Assembly: GCA_009760855.2 (NCBI GenBank) | Contig: WPIO01000077.1 | Coordinates: 184,001 to 248,000, forward strand | From: Cristatella mucedo | Lineage: Eukaryota > Bryozoa > Phylactolaemata > Cristatellidae | Direction of reading: 5' to 3' | DNA: 64,000 nucleotides | Shown: one piece after another, positions 34,602-46,110 of the stretch | How the letters are laid out: each line of letters begins with the position of its first letter | Position numbering within the stretch: the first letter of the stretch is position 1 | The notes under the pieces: model-generated | Told to the model about the DNA's origin: nothing | Databases searched by the model: none | The model's input: the letters and a program-made list of their open reading frames with translations, nothing else | Program-made: the position numbers and the translations under genes

Positions 34602-34702
34602 CTTTCGCTGTCAGTACCAGCTTCGGCTCGCCGAGCTCCACGTAGAAGACAGCATCCTTCTGGTATTCCTCGGCGTTCATGATCTGGACTGCGATCGTTT
34701 TC
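34602..34702 (-). CDS. NCX: NCX exon f: CBD2 C-terminal strand
   Basis: The acceptor is a (CT)n tract ending ccag; the donor is AAAG/GTATGC. It encodes KTIAVQIMNAEEYQKDAVFY, then VELGEPKLVLTAK. Its 3' boundary falls close to where vertebrate NCX1 begins its alternatively spliced A-F exon cluster. The acidic pair usually found before EEY is Asn-Ala here. Confidence 0.9.
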
Positions 34703-34727
34703 CTGGAGAGAGAGAGAGAGAGAGAGT
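34703..34727 (-). promoter_or_regulatory. (CT)n polypyrimidine tract and 3' splice site of NCX exon f
   Basis: On the minus strand the acceptor is preceded by about ten uninterrupted CT units (the plus strand shows gagagagagagagagag after cctg). The microsatellite therefore forms the polypyrimidine tract. Confidence 0.75.
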
Positions 34728-36782
34728 GAGCGAAAATGGAGCAGCGGGCTCCTCACGGGAATGCCGACGAAGGGAGCGAGCGAAGAGAGCGAGAGAGCCG
34801 AAGAAAGTTGGCAGCAAAGGCAGGAACACCTCGCTTGCTATGTTCCCGTAAGCTCTTCGAAAATGACGACGTCGACACAGCGAGCCCAAGTCACGTGCCA
34901 AGTTACGCTTACCGTCTGCCGATTCTCTTATGCTCGCGCTTCCTTTCTACTAGGAAACAGTAAAAGTGCGTAAGCAATCGGTGTGAGAATGGAGAGCTAA
35001 TAGCATTCGTACGCCATATAATAAAATGATTGTGCGGAGTCAAAATTTTATGAATAACGCATTCAAGGGCTGAAAAAGCGCCGACAAAGATGCTACGTGG
35101 AAGCCGAGGCAGCGAAGGAGACTAAAGACGTTTAAAATAACGTCAACAGAGGTCGAAAAAGACTCATGGAAGAAGCAGTGTAAGCATGAAACGCGCCGCT
35201 AAGAAATGCAGAAACAGTCTAACCAAACAAAACCAAAGCAATTATCAGTAATAGAACGATACGACTGAGGAGTCACTAAACCCGCTGGGAGCCGGATGCT
35301 CACAACGAAACTATACTCTGTATACTTGGAAAGGAAAGGGCATTACATCTTAACGCCCGCTGTACTCCCACTTTTTTGTGTACGTCCTGTCATCGCTTTT
35401 CGGTTACTTCCGGTTTTCAGTTTTCCTTTCCCATGTTTTTTTAGCTTTTTGTGCTACGTCGATTGACCGAGCGACTGCACTCCAGTGAACCCAGAGTCTT
35501 GAAATGTTGCTCTATTACCGATTTAATTTGACGTTCCAATAAAAAGTTGAATAAAACATGTCTTTAAATGATAATATGAAGGACATCAGGCCCACCTGCC
35601 GATTGAGAGCCGCGCTACGATGATCTTCAATCCATATAATTTTGAGCTGGGACGGCAGAGAAAGCAGCCCTTACAGATCTGAAGTCTAGCTGACGAAATC
35701 TTGCTGACCTCCGACGTCAGGACCGTTCGCTTGAAAGCTTCGTAACCAACCGCTCCCGTCCGCACGGCATTTCGCGAATTGCTTTCGTGCTGTGCTGCTC
35801 ACCCAGGGCAGCCTCGTTTCCGATCGTCTCCTGCCGAGCGCCGGTTTGCCTTGAAACTCTGGGTTTAGCGGTGCTGAACGCGATGTATATCGGTACTTTT
35901 TGGCTAATACTGCCTAGTCTCCGGAAGGATTACGCAATTTTGCATGGGTTGCATCTCGACCTTGCCCTTTCGAGTAGAGGTTACCGCTAGGCACCCCTCG
36001 GGTCGGCGGAAGAGGGGAGGCAGACGCGGCCACCCACCTTGTATAAACCATTCTCGAGCTACTTCTAACTACGTTGACTAATCATTTTTGTGCCCAAGAG
36101 CTTCATATGCGGTGTCCACTTCTGTTTCGCTGGTAGTTCGCCTCCATAAGTAAAACAGTGGCAGTCCACGTAGCTTACATGTCGGTTCGGCCATCAAAAG
36201 TGTGTTTAATTAATCACTAATATGTCCCCATTAAGGTGTGCAGAGCAAACGACATCCGTGCGAGTGGTGCCGGCCTCTAAGCTCCCGATTAACTTGTCTG
36301 ACTCTTCAATTCCATACAGTTGAGGGAAATTTAATTTAGTTTTTGATGAGAAAGCGGGTTCGTTTAGGCTGGCATCACTAAAGTCCGGCGATCTGCTGGA
36401 ATGCCGAGTATCCCTTAGGGCAACCAGTTCATCCTCCAGTGCACGCCCCCTTTAGCCCGACTCTTTGGTAAGCGTCGAGGTCTTGCAAGCACCAGGGTTA
36501 CGAGGCTAAAAGCTGAGAACCCGAATTACGGCAGCTGCAGGATCTGCAGCATCAGCAGCCGTTGTTCTATAAGGTTATCGAGAACAATTAAATCACGAAA
36601 TGAGTGCGAAAGAAATGCAAGTCGCAGCCTGGAGCGGCGACACGCTAGGCTGGCAGCAGCTTCGAGCGGAGCTGAGCGCTGCAGGCGTTTAGCACCAGAG
36701 CATGGGCAGCAGAGGCTCGCGGCCGGCACGCAGAGTAGCCTCGTCAAGATGCCAAGCGGCAGCCGGAGAGTGCTTGACTCAC

Positions 36783-37062
36783 GTGTGCTCGTTATTCAGG
36801 AACTCGAGCAGGCCCCTCGCGGCAACGAAGTCTTTACCGTTCCGCGCAGTCCCGTCGATTGTCTTAAACGGTATGGACACAGTGCCCCTCGATCCTGAGC
36901 CGCGGACCACTTTGACATGTATTTCCCCGGCAGACTCACTGATCTCCTGCTCCGTGGTGTCAAAGTGAAAAATCCCACAGTGATCGTCGTCGAGGATCAT
37001 GACGGTCGCAATGGCCGGTGTCCCGAGCTCAGCTGCACTGTCGTCTGCAGCTGAAGTCTCGC
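36783..37062 (-). CDS. NCX: NCX exon e: CBD2 (Calx-beta 2), main part
   Basis: Acceptor gtctttacag before GC GAG; donor CACAC/GTGAGTC. It encodes ETSAADDSAAELG (the inter-domain joint), then TPAIATVMILDDDHCGIFHF, ISESAGEIHVKVVRGSGSRG, and FKTIDGTARNGKDF through EFLNNEHT. The DDDHxGIF motif marks the CBD1/CBD2 boundary in the family. Ends in phase 2; AC plus G gives Thr. Confidence 0.94.
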
Positions 37063-37954
37063 CTGTAAAGACACAATCGTACGTCACCTAACAGTCAGCA
37101 TGCACGAGACAGCGAGCTGATACTTAGCATATTGTTCGCTCAAAAAAGCTCTTCGAAGAAAGACTCCCTACCAGCAAGCAAGCGATCGCACTGGCTACCT
37201 TTGCTGAATGATTGACAGATGAGCGTATAGACTCACATTAAGTATCTATGCGGAAAAGTCTCATTTGCAGAAAAATTGGCGCACATGACAAAAAATGCAA
37301 TCCTCGACTTGATCGCGCGATGATCGGTCTCCGAGTAAGGACCGCATTAAATAGATAAGGCGGGTCAGGCATGGCGTCCGAAGCTCGTGCGAAAGACGAA
37401 AATTCCCCAACAAATGAAGGGCTGCCATGCATCCGCCGCTGCAGCTGCCTCTTAGCAAGAGTCTGCGTCGCCACGAGTCTCTGCCGCTTGGTTTTTTCTC
37501 TCGACTGCCGCTTGGTTTATGCTCTGCTTCCGCGGCACAGCGTCGCCCTTGCTATGCATACAGCCAGCGGTCATTCACGGTAGAGCGTCGATGAGGCTGT
37601 AGGCATGGCTGCAGCTGATGGCTGGATAACCGGAAGCTGTGTCTAGCGTGGGGCTCGCTGTGTACCAGCTGTCTTATTCCCTGCAGGCTAAATCTGCGAA
37701 GCGTGGTTAGCAGAGCAGCAACGCGTGCCCAGCGGACCCCTGACCAAGTTCTATGTTTTTCAACCGAACCAAATCTAACCTGATGCGCACGAAAAACGCA
37801 ACTATTTCCGAAGTGGCCCGTCATTAGGCCGTCGTATCAGCGGAGTCTAATTTAGAGAGACTTTCAGAGGAACCCAATAGTTTGCTTGTCGTAGCCTCGG
37901 TCTTGCAAAGGCCAGATGTACCACCGAAACGTACAGGCATATGTCTGGTGTCAG

Positions 37955-38130
37955 GCGACTCACTACTCTGTGAGTGTACACCAAGGAGGCTCGCACTTCA
38001 CGACCCATGCCGTGGGTTCGAGTCTTTCGGCAGGCAACTCTTTATAGTCCGCTGCAAGAGGGAGTGATAGCCGCCACGGCTCTTCTGGAGATATAGAAAA
38101 AGATGCTGTTAAATCGGCTAAAATTTACTC
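37955..38130 (+). repeat. SINE-1 copy in NCX intron 4
   Basis: Head with cgtgggttcgagtc, body gcaggcaactctttatagtc and gcaagagggagtgatagccg, 3' end gatgctgttaaatcggct. Antisense to NCX. Confidence 0.75.
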
Positions 38131-38354
38131 TGGCCACGCAACAATCCTCTACGTGTGTTCCGTTGCAGTAGGAGCTGCAGAACTAAAGAAGGATGTTGCA
38201 AGAAAAGGCCGCACGCCAAGCACTTGCCAGGCAAGCGCGATATTCTGCAAGCTGTTAATGACAAGCGCGGTGGTAGCGTTAGGGCCTGCTTCCACAAAGT
38301 TCATTTTTTCACGCCGTCATCGGCAGTCTCCTGCTCTAGCTTGCTGCACCTGAC

Positions 38355-38474
38355 CTTTGCACCTGACATTGGATAGAACCAGTGAAAAATGCTCATCTTC
38401 TTCGAAAACGTCGTCGTCGATGATCGTCACTTCAAAAGTAGCCGTCGTTTCACCGGGCAGAAAGGTGACGGTGC
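38355..38474 (-). CDS. NCX: NCX exon d: second half of CBD1
   Basis: Acceptor cgttgtag before GC ACC GTC; donor AAAG/GTCAGG. It encodes TVTFLPGETTATFEVTIIDD, then DVFEEDEHFSLVLSNVRCK. The triple Asp followed by FEEDEHF is the Ca2+-binding hallmark of CBD1 and is intact. An alternative donor at AATGTCAG/GTGC would break the frame with the next exon. Confidence 0.92.
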
Positions 38475-38637
38475 CTACAACGGCGCCCATGTCGACAATC
38501 ACGATTACATTCTGCCATGTAGTCATTTAAAAGTTTTAAAATCTATCCTGGCGAGTGGGCCGTTTCTCAGAACTGGCTAGGTCAAGAGCACGGTGAATTG
38601 GACCTGAAATATAAAGTCTCACGTTAAGGTCAGTTGT

Positions 38638-38704
38638 TAGTGGAGCCCCGCAGGAACGGGAGTTGTTAGTGGAGCACCACCCACCCACCCCCGCAGGAAC
38701 GCAG
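38638..38704. repeat. Short tandem duplication
   Basis: gttgttagtggagc, then cccgcaggaacg, occurs twice, with a (CACC)n run in the second copy. Confidence 0.75.
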
Positions 38705-38894
38705 GAGCGTCGCATGAACTAAGAAACAAATCTACGGCGCCAGACGGCTGCTAAAAGTTCGAGCCGACCCTGGACGACCTTTCGTACCCAGAGAGCACTG
38801 CACTGGCTTTTACTATAGTCGAAAAAGAAAATGCATTTCCACTCATTTTACTACTACTAAGCTGGAGAAGATGTAGTAGAGGAAAGCCCTCCCA

Positions 38895-38965
38895 TCCAGA
38901 GCCCATAGCACATTATTCAGAGTACATGGCATATGGCCCATAGCACATTATTCTTAGCAAATGGC
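38895..38965. repeat. Short tandem duplication
   Basis: cccatagcacattattc followed by a variable part and atggcata occurs twice about 37 bp apart. Confidence 0.75.
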
Positions 38966-39191
38966 ATAGTAGCCTTAGCAGAGTAACTAGCAGCGAAAGC
39001 ACGGCGGCCGGCTCGAGCGCGAGATTAGCAGCAGCGAAGCTCAGCCGCCACCGATCCAAATTTTTGCCGAGCAAATGTAGCCAGAGTGTGAGAGGTAGAG
39101 CGTAGAGCGACGGGTCAGAGAAGCCTTCGGCGCGCAGCAGGAAAGCACCGGAAAGCGACCGCGGGAAGCCTCGCGCCCGCCCAGCTCTTGC

Positions 39192-39516
39192 CTTGCACTG
39201 CGACGTAATCGGATCCCGCCGTCGCCGTGCCGTCGTGGCTGGCGTAATCGACGAGAAGCGTACTGCCCAGATTGCCTCCTTCGCGGCGAACGGCGACCTC
39301 GAAGGAGCCGACGTTCTCCATGACCGTGTAGTGAGCCGGCTCGAAGAAAACTCGACCTAGGTGGCTGTCATTAGCGATCTCTGGCGCAAGCGCCTCTTCT
39401 GCCATTTTCTTGTTCTCCCTCTCGATCCTCTGCTTTACGAGATTTCCGCCGCCGGTCAGCTTGCGGGTGGCCTGAATTCTATAGAAAGCTCGACTCTTGG
39501 GGCCTCTGTTGATCAC
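39192..39516 (-). CDS. NCX: NCX exon c: loop and first half of CBD1 (Calx-beta 1)
   Basis: It begins VINRGPKSRAFYRIQATRKL, a hallmark of invertebrate exchangers, and continues TGGGNLVKQR, then the CBD1 start GRVFFEPAHYTVMENVGSFE and VDYASHDGTATAGSDY. The acceptor is cattttcgag before GTG ATC. It ends at CAAG followed by GCAAGAGC, a GC donor; the phase-1 G joins the next exon's GC to give Gly. The acceptor is weak (preceded by G), but reading and phase agree. Confidence 0.9.
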
Positions 39517-39649
39517 CTCGAAAATGGAACGATAATGGCCACCTATAATGGCAGCTTGCGTGGGCGCTTGTAAGGCAGCTTCGAGCCCTCGGGGCGTTCG
39601 TGCCAGAAGCTCGGCTCGACCTTTCAGTCACCGTTCAGTCAGTCGTTCA

Positions 39650-39652
39650 GTG

Positions 39653-39687
<35 letters not shown>

Positions 39688-39695
39688 CGTGCGTG
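39650..39695. repeat. (GT)n microsatellite
   Basis: About 14 GT units, then gcgcgcgtgcgtgcgtgag. Confidence 0.95.
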
Positions 39696-40038
39696 AGTGC
39701 AGAGCGAGCTGGCCATCGCTTGGCTAGAAGTGCTCGGTAAGTGCAAGTAAGTCACAGCATGCTCCTGACGTCGGTAGGTTGAATACAGACGCACAGAAAT
39801 TCGTGGAGGGAGGTCACACCCAAAGACATCGTCGGCTCCCGTGTTACCCAAATTGTGGACATGTAAGACCGTGTGCTATTCTCCAACGCTGCCGGCGGCG
39901 ATTGTCATGAAAAACCACTCGCCGTCGGGACTGGTGGAGTATTGACTAACTATTGGTAAAGTATTGTTTACTTAATATCTACCAAAGTTAAGTGAATCAT
40001 AGCAAGTCGCCTAGGAATAAGTGAAAGCAGCTCTCCCC

Positions 40039-40650
<612 letters not shown>

Positions 40651-40754
40651 GCTCAGCACCAATGGCACTGAGTGGTTCTCGCGATTCTGACTTCGTCGGG
40701 CGTTGAGTGCGGCAAAGAATGGGTAAACAGTAAAGTAAGGGTCAAGGCTGATAA

Positions 40755-40938
40755 AACAGCCACGTAAACACAGTGGCAGAAGAACCTTAGCGTCTATCAT
40801 CCCACTAGCAGTGGGCAATAAAAGATTGCCTGCCGAAGGACTCAAACCCATGACCGTGAAGAAAAGCCGAAGGACTCAAAACCCATGACCTCGGTCATGA
40901 AGAGCGAGCGTCTGACCTTCGGATAAGCTGCGAAAGCC
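40755..40938 (-). repeat. SINE-1 copy with internal tandem duplication of the head
   Basis: The plus strand reads ggcagaagaaccttagcgtc, then gccgaaggactcaaacccat; the B-box-containing segment (gccgaaggactcaaa...) is repeated about 33 bp further on. Confidence 0.7.
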
Positions 40939-41089
40939 CCCACCCAAACGGCCGCACCGCCGCGGATATCTTTAGAAGGTTGAAAGCTTTTACAAAAATC
41001 TATTCCAAAGACGGCCAGCACTGCCTGCATTGAAGCTAAAAGCCCTTTAAAGCTCCTTGTACACTGAAGAGCATACTGACATACAAAAA

Positions 41090-41204
41090 AACATAATTCA
41101 TTTGTATAGCGCCTGAAGAGAACGTAATCTCTATCCAGGCGTTTCACATTCAGACCTCGGGGCTCGAGCCCACGACCTCAGCCAGACCTTGCTGGAACTC
41201 CCTC
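41090..41204 (-). repeat. SINE-2 copy (tRNA-like head with LINE-B-type tail)
   Basis: The plus strand shows the reverse tail (agcgcctgaagagaacgtaa, then tctctatccaggcgtttcac) directly followed by a reverse B-box-like ggctcgagcccacgacctca. Confidence 0.6.
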
Positions 41205-41526
41205 CCGACCTGCTTCAGAACATCCCCTGACCTGACCACACTTAAAGAACTTAAAAACACACCTATTTAGGACAGCATTTAGTGGGTCCCTGTGATTTGT
41301 CCTTGATGTGCTTATGCGTGCTGTCACTGTGCATGCTGCCACTAACCACATTTGCATGCTGACCCCGTGCATGTCACCCCTAACCATGTTATTCATTTTG
41401 TTTGTTTTTCAAGCATGATATTACTCACGATTCAATGCATTTCCCTTTGCAGCAAATGTAAAGCACCTAGAGAGAGATTGAGTTCTCTGAGGGCGCTTTA
41501 TCAAGTGCATTTTTGTTATTATTATT
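41205..41526 (+). mobile_element. LINE-B 3' end
   Basis: The RT end (GWNSLPTCFRTSPDLTTLKE-like in one frame) followed by a typical 3' UTR: cagcaaatgtaaagcaccta, GATTGAGTTCTCTGAGGG, gcgctttatcaagtgcattt and (ATT)n. Confidence 0.75.
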
Positions 41527-41639
41527 GGTCGGGACGAGCTTACGGGACGCACGAGCAGAATGGCTGCCTGGTCGGCTCACGGGCGATCGTTTGAGATGCA
41601 GACGCTTTTCGCACTCAATCCTTACCCATGGTGTATGCA

Positions 41640-42055
41640 TGTATGTATCTCATTTTGTAACTCCAGAAAGTCATAAAGACCATGTGGGTGTTACGCAGGA
41701 GAGTTTTGCATAGCGCACTCACAGTCTAAGTGGCTTTCGGTACGCATTCGGTAGCCAACAGACTTCGTCTCACACAACAAAGAGTAAGTGGGAAGCATAG
41801 CAGAGTCAGGAGAGCAGTTGAGGTAGCATGGAAGTAGCATGGAAGTAGCAGCTCAGAACCGCTGAAAAGGATGAACCATAGTCGGCAGTAGTAGAGTAGT
41901 TGTCGTTGCGTGAGAGTTGTGGAAGCGAGTTCTACAGTCTAGGACCTGCAGAGCTAAAGCTTCTGTCGCCAACAGTCTTTAAGTGGAGAAATGGAACAGC
42001 TAATTTTTTGTCCATACAGGACTTGAGAGCGCTAGGAGACTGAAACTAGTGCAGC
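41640..42055 (-). mobile_element. LINE-A copy, 5'-truncated, reverse orientation
   Basis: Matches the copy at 9413 over most of the length (gactttcgtctcac-like, gcttctgtcgccaacagtct) with frame-breaking changes. It ends within the segment encoding HQFEPVRAL. Confidence 0.75.
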
Positions 42056-43670
42056 AATCCTTGCCCTCGATCCTCGACCATTGCCCGCTATCCTCAATCG
42101 CTGCCGCCGAATGGAGAGCAAGTCGCTTGGGCATTCGTATGCAAACTGCCCGGCTCATGCGTGGGCAGGAAGTAAGCCATGTCAGGCGAATCGGTGCAGC
42201 TAGCCTCTATTCGCCGATTCGGTCATTGCTGCTGATAAGCAATTACCATTAAGATTATTGGCCTCGAATTACTGCTCGACAACCGGGTGCCTGAATAATA
42301 TTTCCCCTATCGGCAGAGCCGCCACAGATCCTGACTAGGGGCGGGCGATGAACAGCAGGTGCTGCCAGGTACAGCTTAACCGCCTCGTGAGCCGCTAAGC
42401 CAGCATTAAAGCGTGGCATTAGTGCGTGGGTGGTCCACCATCTACAAATGTTATGGCCTCAGCGTTACTCGGCTACTGCGTCCTCTGGTCCGGTGTAGGT
42501 ACCGCTTAGGATGGGGACTTGAATGCAAAATTCGTCCGCATGAACCTTTGGATTCTAGCGACCCGAAAACTATTTGAGAGAAGCGCTACATTTGCAAATC
42601 GTGCGTGCTTCGAGAGGTATATCCATCTGTACGGAGGGCTAAAACCGTTTTGCATAGTGAGCTAGAAGCCTGGCATTCAAGCCGCACGGCCCTCGGCTGT
42701 AAGGTCACGGACAGCGGCCAAAGCTACGAGGCACTCAGTGGGGGCGGAGCCAAGAAGGGGCTGCAGAAAGTGATGCCGGAGAGTGCGACGAAAATCAGTC
42801 CACTCTCTTGAAAAGTGCGATAAAGGTCACGATACAATCACCTAGGCCGAGCTCGTGGTTTGGTCCTTGCTTTAGTTAGACTAACAGCGAAGTTTTTCAG
42901 GCTAATAAGTTTAGCCTATCTGTCATAATGTAGTACTAGCTGTAAATGCCTAATAGCATTATTTGGAAGCCCCGGCAGAAGCGCAGAGCAGCCCTGATGA
43001 TAGGCCGACCTAGAGCGAGCGCGGAGGTAGCTCGGGATATCCGTGGCTCACCATCGCTGAGGTAAAAGCCGCGTGACTGGTGAGCGAATTGTTTGGTGGC
43101 TAGCTGTGCAAGTCGTCCTCTGGCTAGTTTTTCGAAAGTCATGCGAGCATATAGGTTCGTAGCGTACGGTATACAAACCCTTGCTCAATTCTCTTGCTCG
43201 GTTTTGATATGGAATTGGGAGAGCCATCTTTGGTTGCCAAGAATTAGCTTTTGCACTTGAGTAATACTAATAATGACACGTTTGATATAGCGACCTCATA
43301 GAGCACAAATTCTTTCATGGGACTTCACATTTACATGAGTCTAGCAAAGACATTAATCCATCATGCGAGCTTTGTATTATTTATACAAGAAAGATTTTAC
43401 AAATCACGTGGCAATTTGCCAAACATTTCTGAAGTCCGAATCAGTTAAAACGATATCAGGTACGCTACACTGCAAAGGAGTGCCAAGTGAAATGCATAGC
43501 ACTACTTCATGTGGCCCATCGATGGCTCTCACAACACAATCAACCCAAAGGCATCAGAAACAGCACTTGCAACATCTCATAGACGTTTGTTGAACAATGT
43601 CAAAAGGTTTTTGCATGTTGCATTTTTTCTGTAATGTAAAACCTCCCAGATGGACTCAAACATTCAGCGA
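42056..43670. other. NCX intron 2 sequence, nothing recognised
   Basis: No domain-bearing frame, no recognised repeat. Confidence 0.45.
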
Positions 43671-43671
43671 T

Positions 43672-43760
43672 AATAATAATAATATCAGCACACTTGATAC
43701 AGCGCCCTCAGATAACTCAGTCTCTTTCTAGGCGCTTTACATTTGCTATAGCGATTAGGC
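43672..43760 (-). mobile_element. LINE-B 3' tail, reverse orientation
   Basis: (AAT)n, then cttgatacagcgccctcaga, taactcagtctctttctagg and cgctttacatttgc. Confidence 0.8.
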
Positions 43761-44921
43761 AGTTTGCTAGAGCGAATGACCCGTGCGAGTCACGTGTAAC
43801 TTAGCATTCGAATCATTATCGCAGCTCTGCCCAGCAGAACCAGGATGTCCTAGGCACGATGTGACAAAACTCTAGTCAGCACAATCAGATATTTAAACAG
43901 GCCACGATAAATGCTCTCTGAGAAAATTAATTTTGTGTCTGTTATAGCGAACTCGTTCTTATACCCACGTTCTTATTTGGGCGTACCCTCTACACTTGTC
44001 CACCGAATCGCCCCGCTACTATCTACCTTCGAGCTAATCTGTCCCTTTGCACTTTCTATTGCTTTCAGCTTTGTAGTGTAAAACCGGTTAGTGCCCAGGC
44101 TACCTACTTCCTGCTCTCTCTTTCTCTGTCGACCAGATCTTTTTTTTTTCATTGTTGGTCAGGGGCCTATTCTCTACTGCTGCAGCCAAAGAGCTGGTTT
44201 GGCAGAGCTTGAGCTTGCCGGTTGTCATAGATAGGTAGCTGCCGTCATCATTAGCTCTGGGCAGCGCTAATTGTTGAGCCTCTCGAAGAATGTATGCTTG
44301 CTTTCATGCTCCTAGCTTTCAAGTTCGGCTCGATATGGGCTAACTAGCATAATGCAGCTACCGCGGTTTCGTTCTTTTTTTATAACGAGGCGAAAGAGCA
44401 AGCACAAGAAGCAGCAGTGAATCGCGGAACTGGTTCGCCTCTTAGGCGTCTTCCCGTTGGGCAGAGTACCTCTAGGCAGATGCTCGTTAAGTGGGGCCGC
44501 CCGGCAGGTGCCCGAAAGGCTGTCCCTACCAGCCAGGTACCGTTTGAAAGGGCTAGCTTGCTATTTATTGCGTCTAGAGGCGCCTGGTTCCGAACAGCCG
44601 CAGTGCTAGCGGCAACATAAACCGGTTCGATGCAAAGCTCGGCGCCTGGGAGATTCAGAGCAAAGACAGTATCTGATCGACTTTGTGGCCACTGCAGCCA
44701 TTGAACTATTGGATTTTCAAGGGAGAAGCATCCACGTCGACTCAGCCTCTGCCGATTGGCTAAGCGCGGCACTAACGTTTGCTGTCGGTACGAGCTAGGG
44801 GGAGGCACGCCGGAAGAAGCCTGGGGCTGCTCCGGAGGTCACGCCGAACTTGTTAAGGCCACAAAGTCTGGTTAACGAGTCTTAGATGCTGCACCGATTC
44901 GCACAGATATGCCGACGGCAG

Positions 44922-45154
44922 AGATAAAAAACGCCCAAACCATAATTATAGGCCGACGTCCTTGACGCAGAGCGATGAGATATGGTATATTCCAATGCCA
45001 TGGAGAGGCAAACGTGCAAAGCACCAGCCGTAGTGCAGAAATCACTAGTTCCAAGCCCAAATTACAGCTGACTGACCGTCACCACAGATATCAAGATATA
45101 CTTTAAAAACGATACAAAATGACACGCCCAATTTATAACGGCCGCTAATAATTT
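44922..45154 (+). repeat. Left arm of a ~230-bp inverted repeat
   Basis: Starts agataaaaaacgcccaaacc and ends ataacggccgctaataattt. Its reverse complement recurs at 45706-45938 with scattered differences (e.g. ttctgcgctacggctggt against the complement of accagccgtagtgcagaa). Confidence 0.85.
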
Positions 45155-45174
45155 GTTCCTCTGTCACAATCTGA

Positions 45175-45315
45175 CTGATTTCCCTTGACGAGCTGGTTCG
45201 GCCCGATGCTTATAGTCTGGAGAATGTATTGGATGACCAAGGCCGTGGGCTCGAGCCCCGTGGCATATGTGCAGCACCTGAATAGAGATTACATTCTCTT
45301 AGGGCGCTAAAAAAT
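45175..45315 (+). repeat. SINE-2 copy inside the inverted repeat's loop
   Basis: A tRNA-like segment with ggccgtgggctcgagccccg, then a tail with cacctgaatagagattacat and tctcttagggcgctaaaaaa, matching the LINE-B tail pattern (agag-gatt-a-ttctct-agggcgct). Confidence 0.6.
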
Positions 45316-45705
45316 GTTATGTATTTATATATTTCATGCTAGCTTTACGAGCGATCTTAAACCGCTCTCGGTTAATGTAGCAGGTGCTCTCCAGTCTGCA
45401 GCAGGTTGTTTGTGGCAAGCTGGAAGGACAAGCATAAGGGTCAAGGCTTGCTTGGCGCTTGGGGAGATAACCATGGCTCGGCTTTGTATTATGATTGTGG
45501 CCTTTGACGTCAGAGCAGGATAGACGGCTCAAAGTTGATACTAAATGCACGGGCATGCGCGTTCATACTCGCGCCAGCTCAATAAAACTTCTGCACGGAA
45601 GAAGATTCTTTGAATAAATAAATAGCTCGACACATGGCATAAGGAACAAGTCTCGCGATGGGAGGGGGAGTAGAACGCTTAGCAAAAACAAAAAAAAACA
45701 AAAAA

Positions 45706-45938
45706 AAATTTATTAGCGGCCGTTATAAATTGGGCGTGTCATTATGTATTGTTTTTAAAGTATATCTTGACATCTGTGGTGACGGTCAGTCAGCTGTAAT
45801 TTGGGTTGGAACTAGCGATTTCTGCGCTACGGCTGGTGCTTTGCACGTTCGCCTCTCTATGGCATTGGAATATAACATATCTCATCGCTCTGCGTCAAGG
45901 ACGTCGGCCTGTGATTATGGTACGGGCGTTTTTTGTCT
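45706..45938 (-). repeat. Right arm of the ~230-bp inverted repeat
   Basis: Starts aatttattagcggccgttat just after an A-rich run (about 45683-45708) and ends gtacgggcgttttttgtct. Flanked on its outer side by unrelated sequence. Confidence 0.85.
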
Positions 45939-46017
45939 AGTAGGGCCCGCGCATAAACCTCCAGAATAGGAAGAGTGTCTGAACTTAAGGACCGTTGCTT
46001 TGACTTCGGGTCGTGCT

Positions 46018-46110
46018 GCAGATAATCCTCCATTGCCCACCGAAAGCGGGTGATAGCCGCTAAGGCTCCTCTACCAATTAATAAAAGAGGCTGTTTGATC
46101 AGCTGTCCTT
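46018..46110 (+). repeat. SINE-1 3' fragment
   Basis: cgaaagcgggtgatagccgc, then taaggctcctctaccaatta and aaaagaggctgtttgatcag: the 3' part of the family; the head is missing. Confidence 0.7.

Noticed and set aside
38355-38364. Alternative donor of NCX exon d at AATGTCAG/GTGC
   Set aside because: Leaves phase 2, which is incompatible with exon e.
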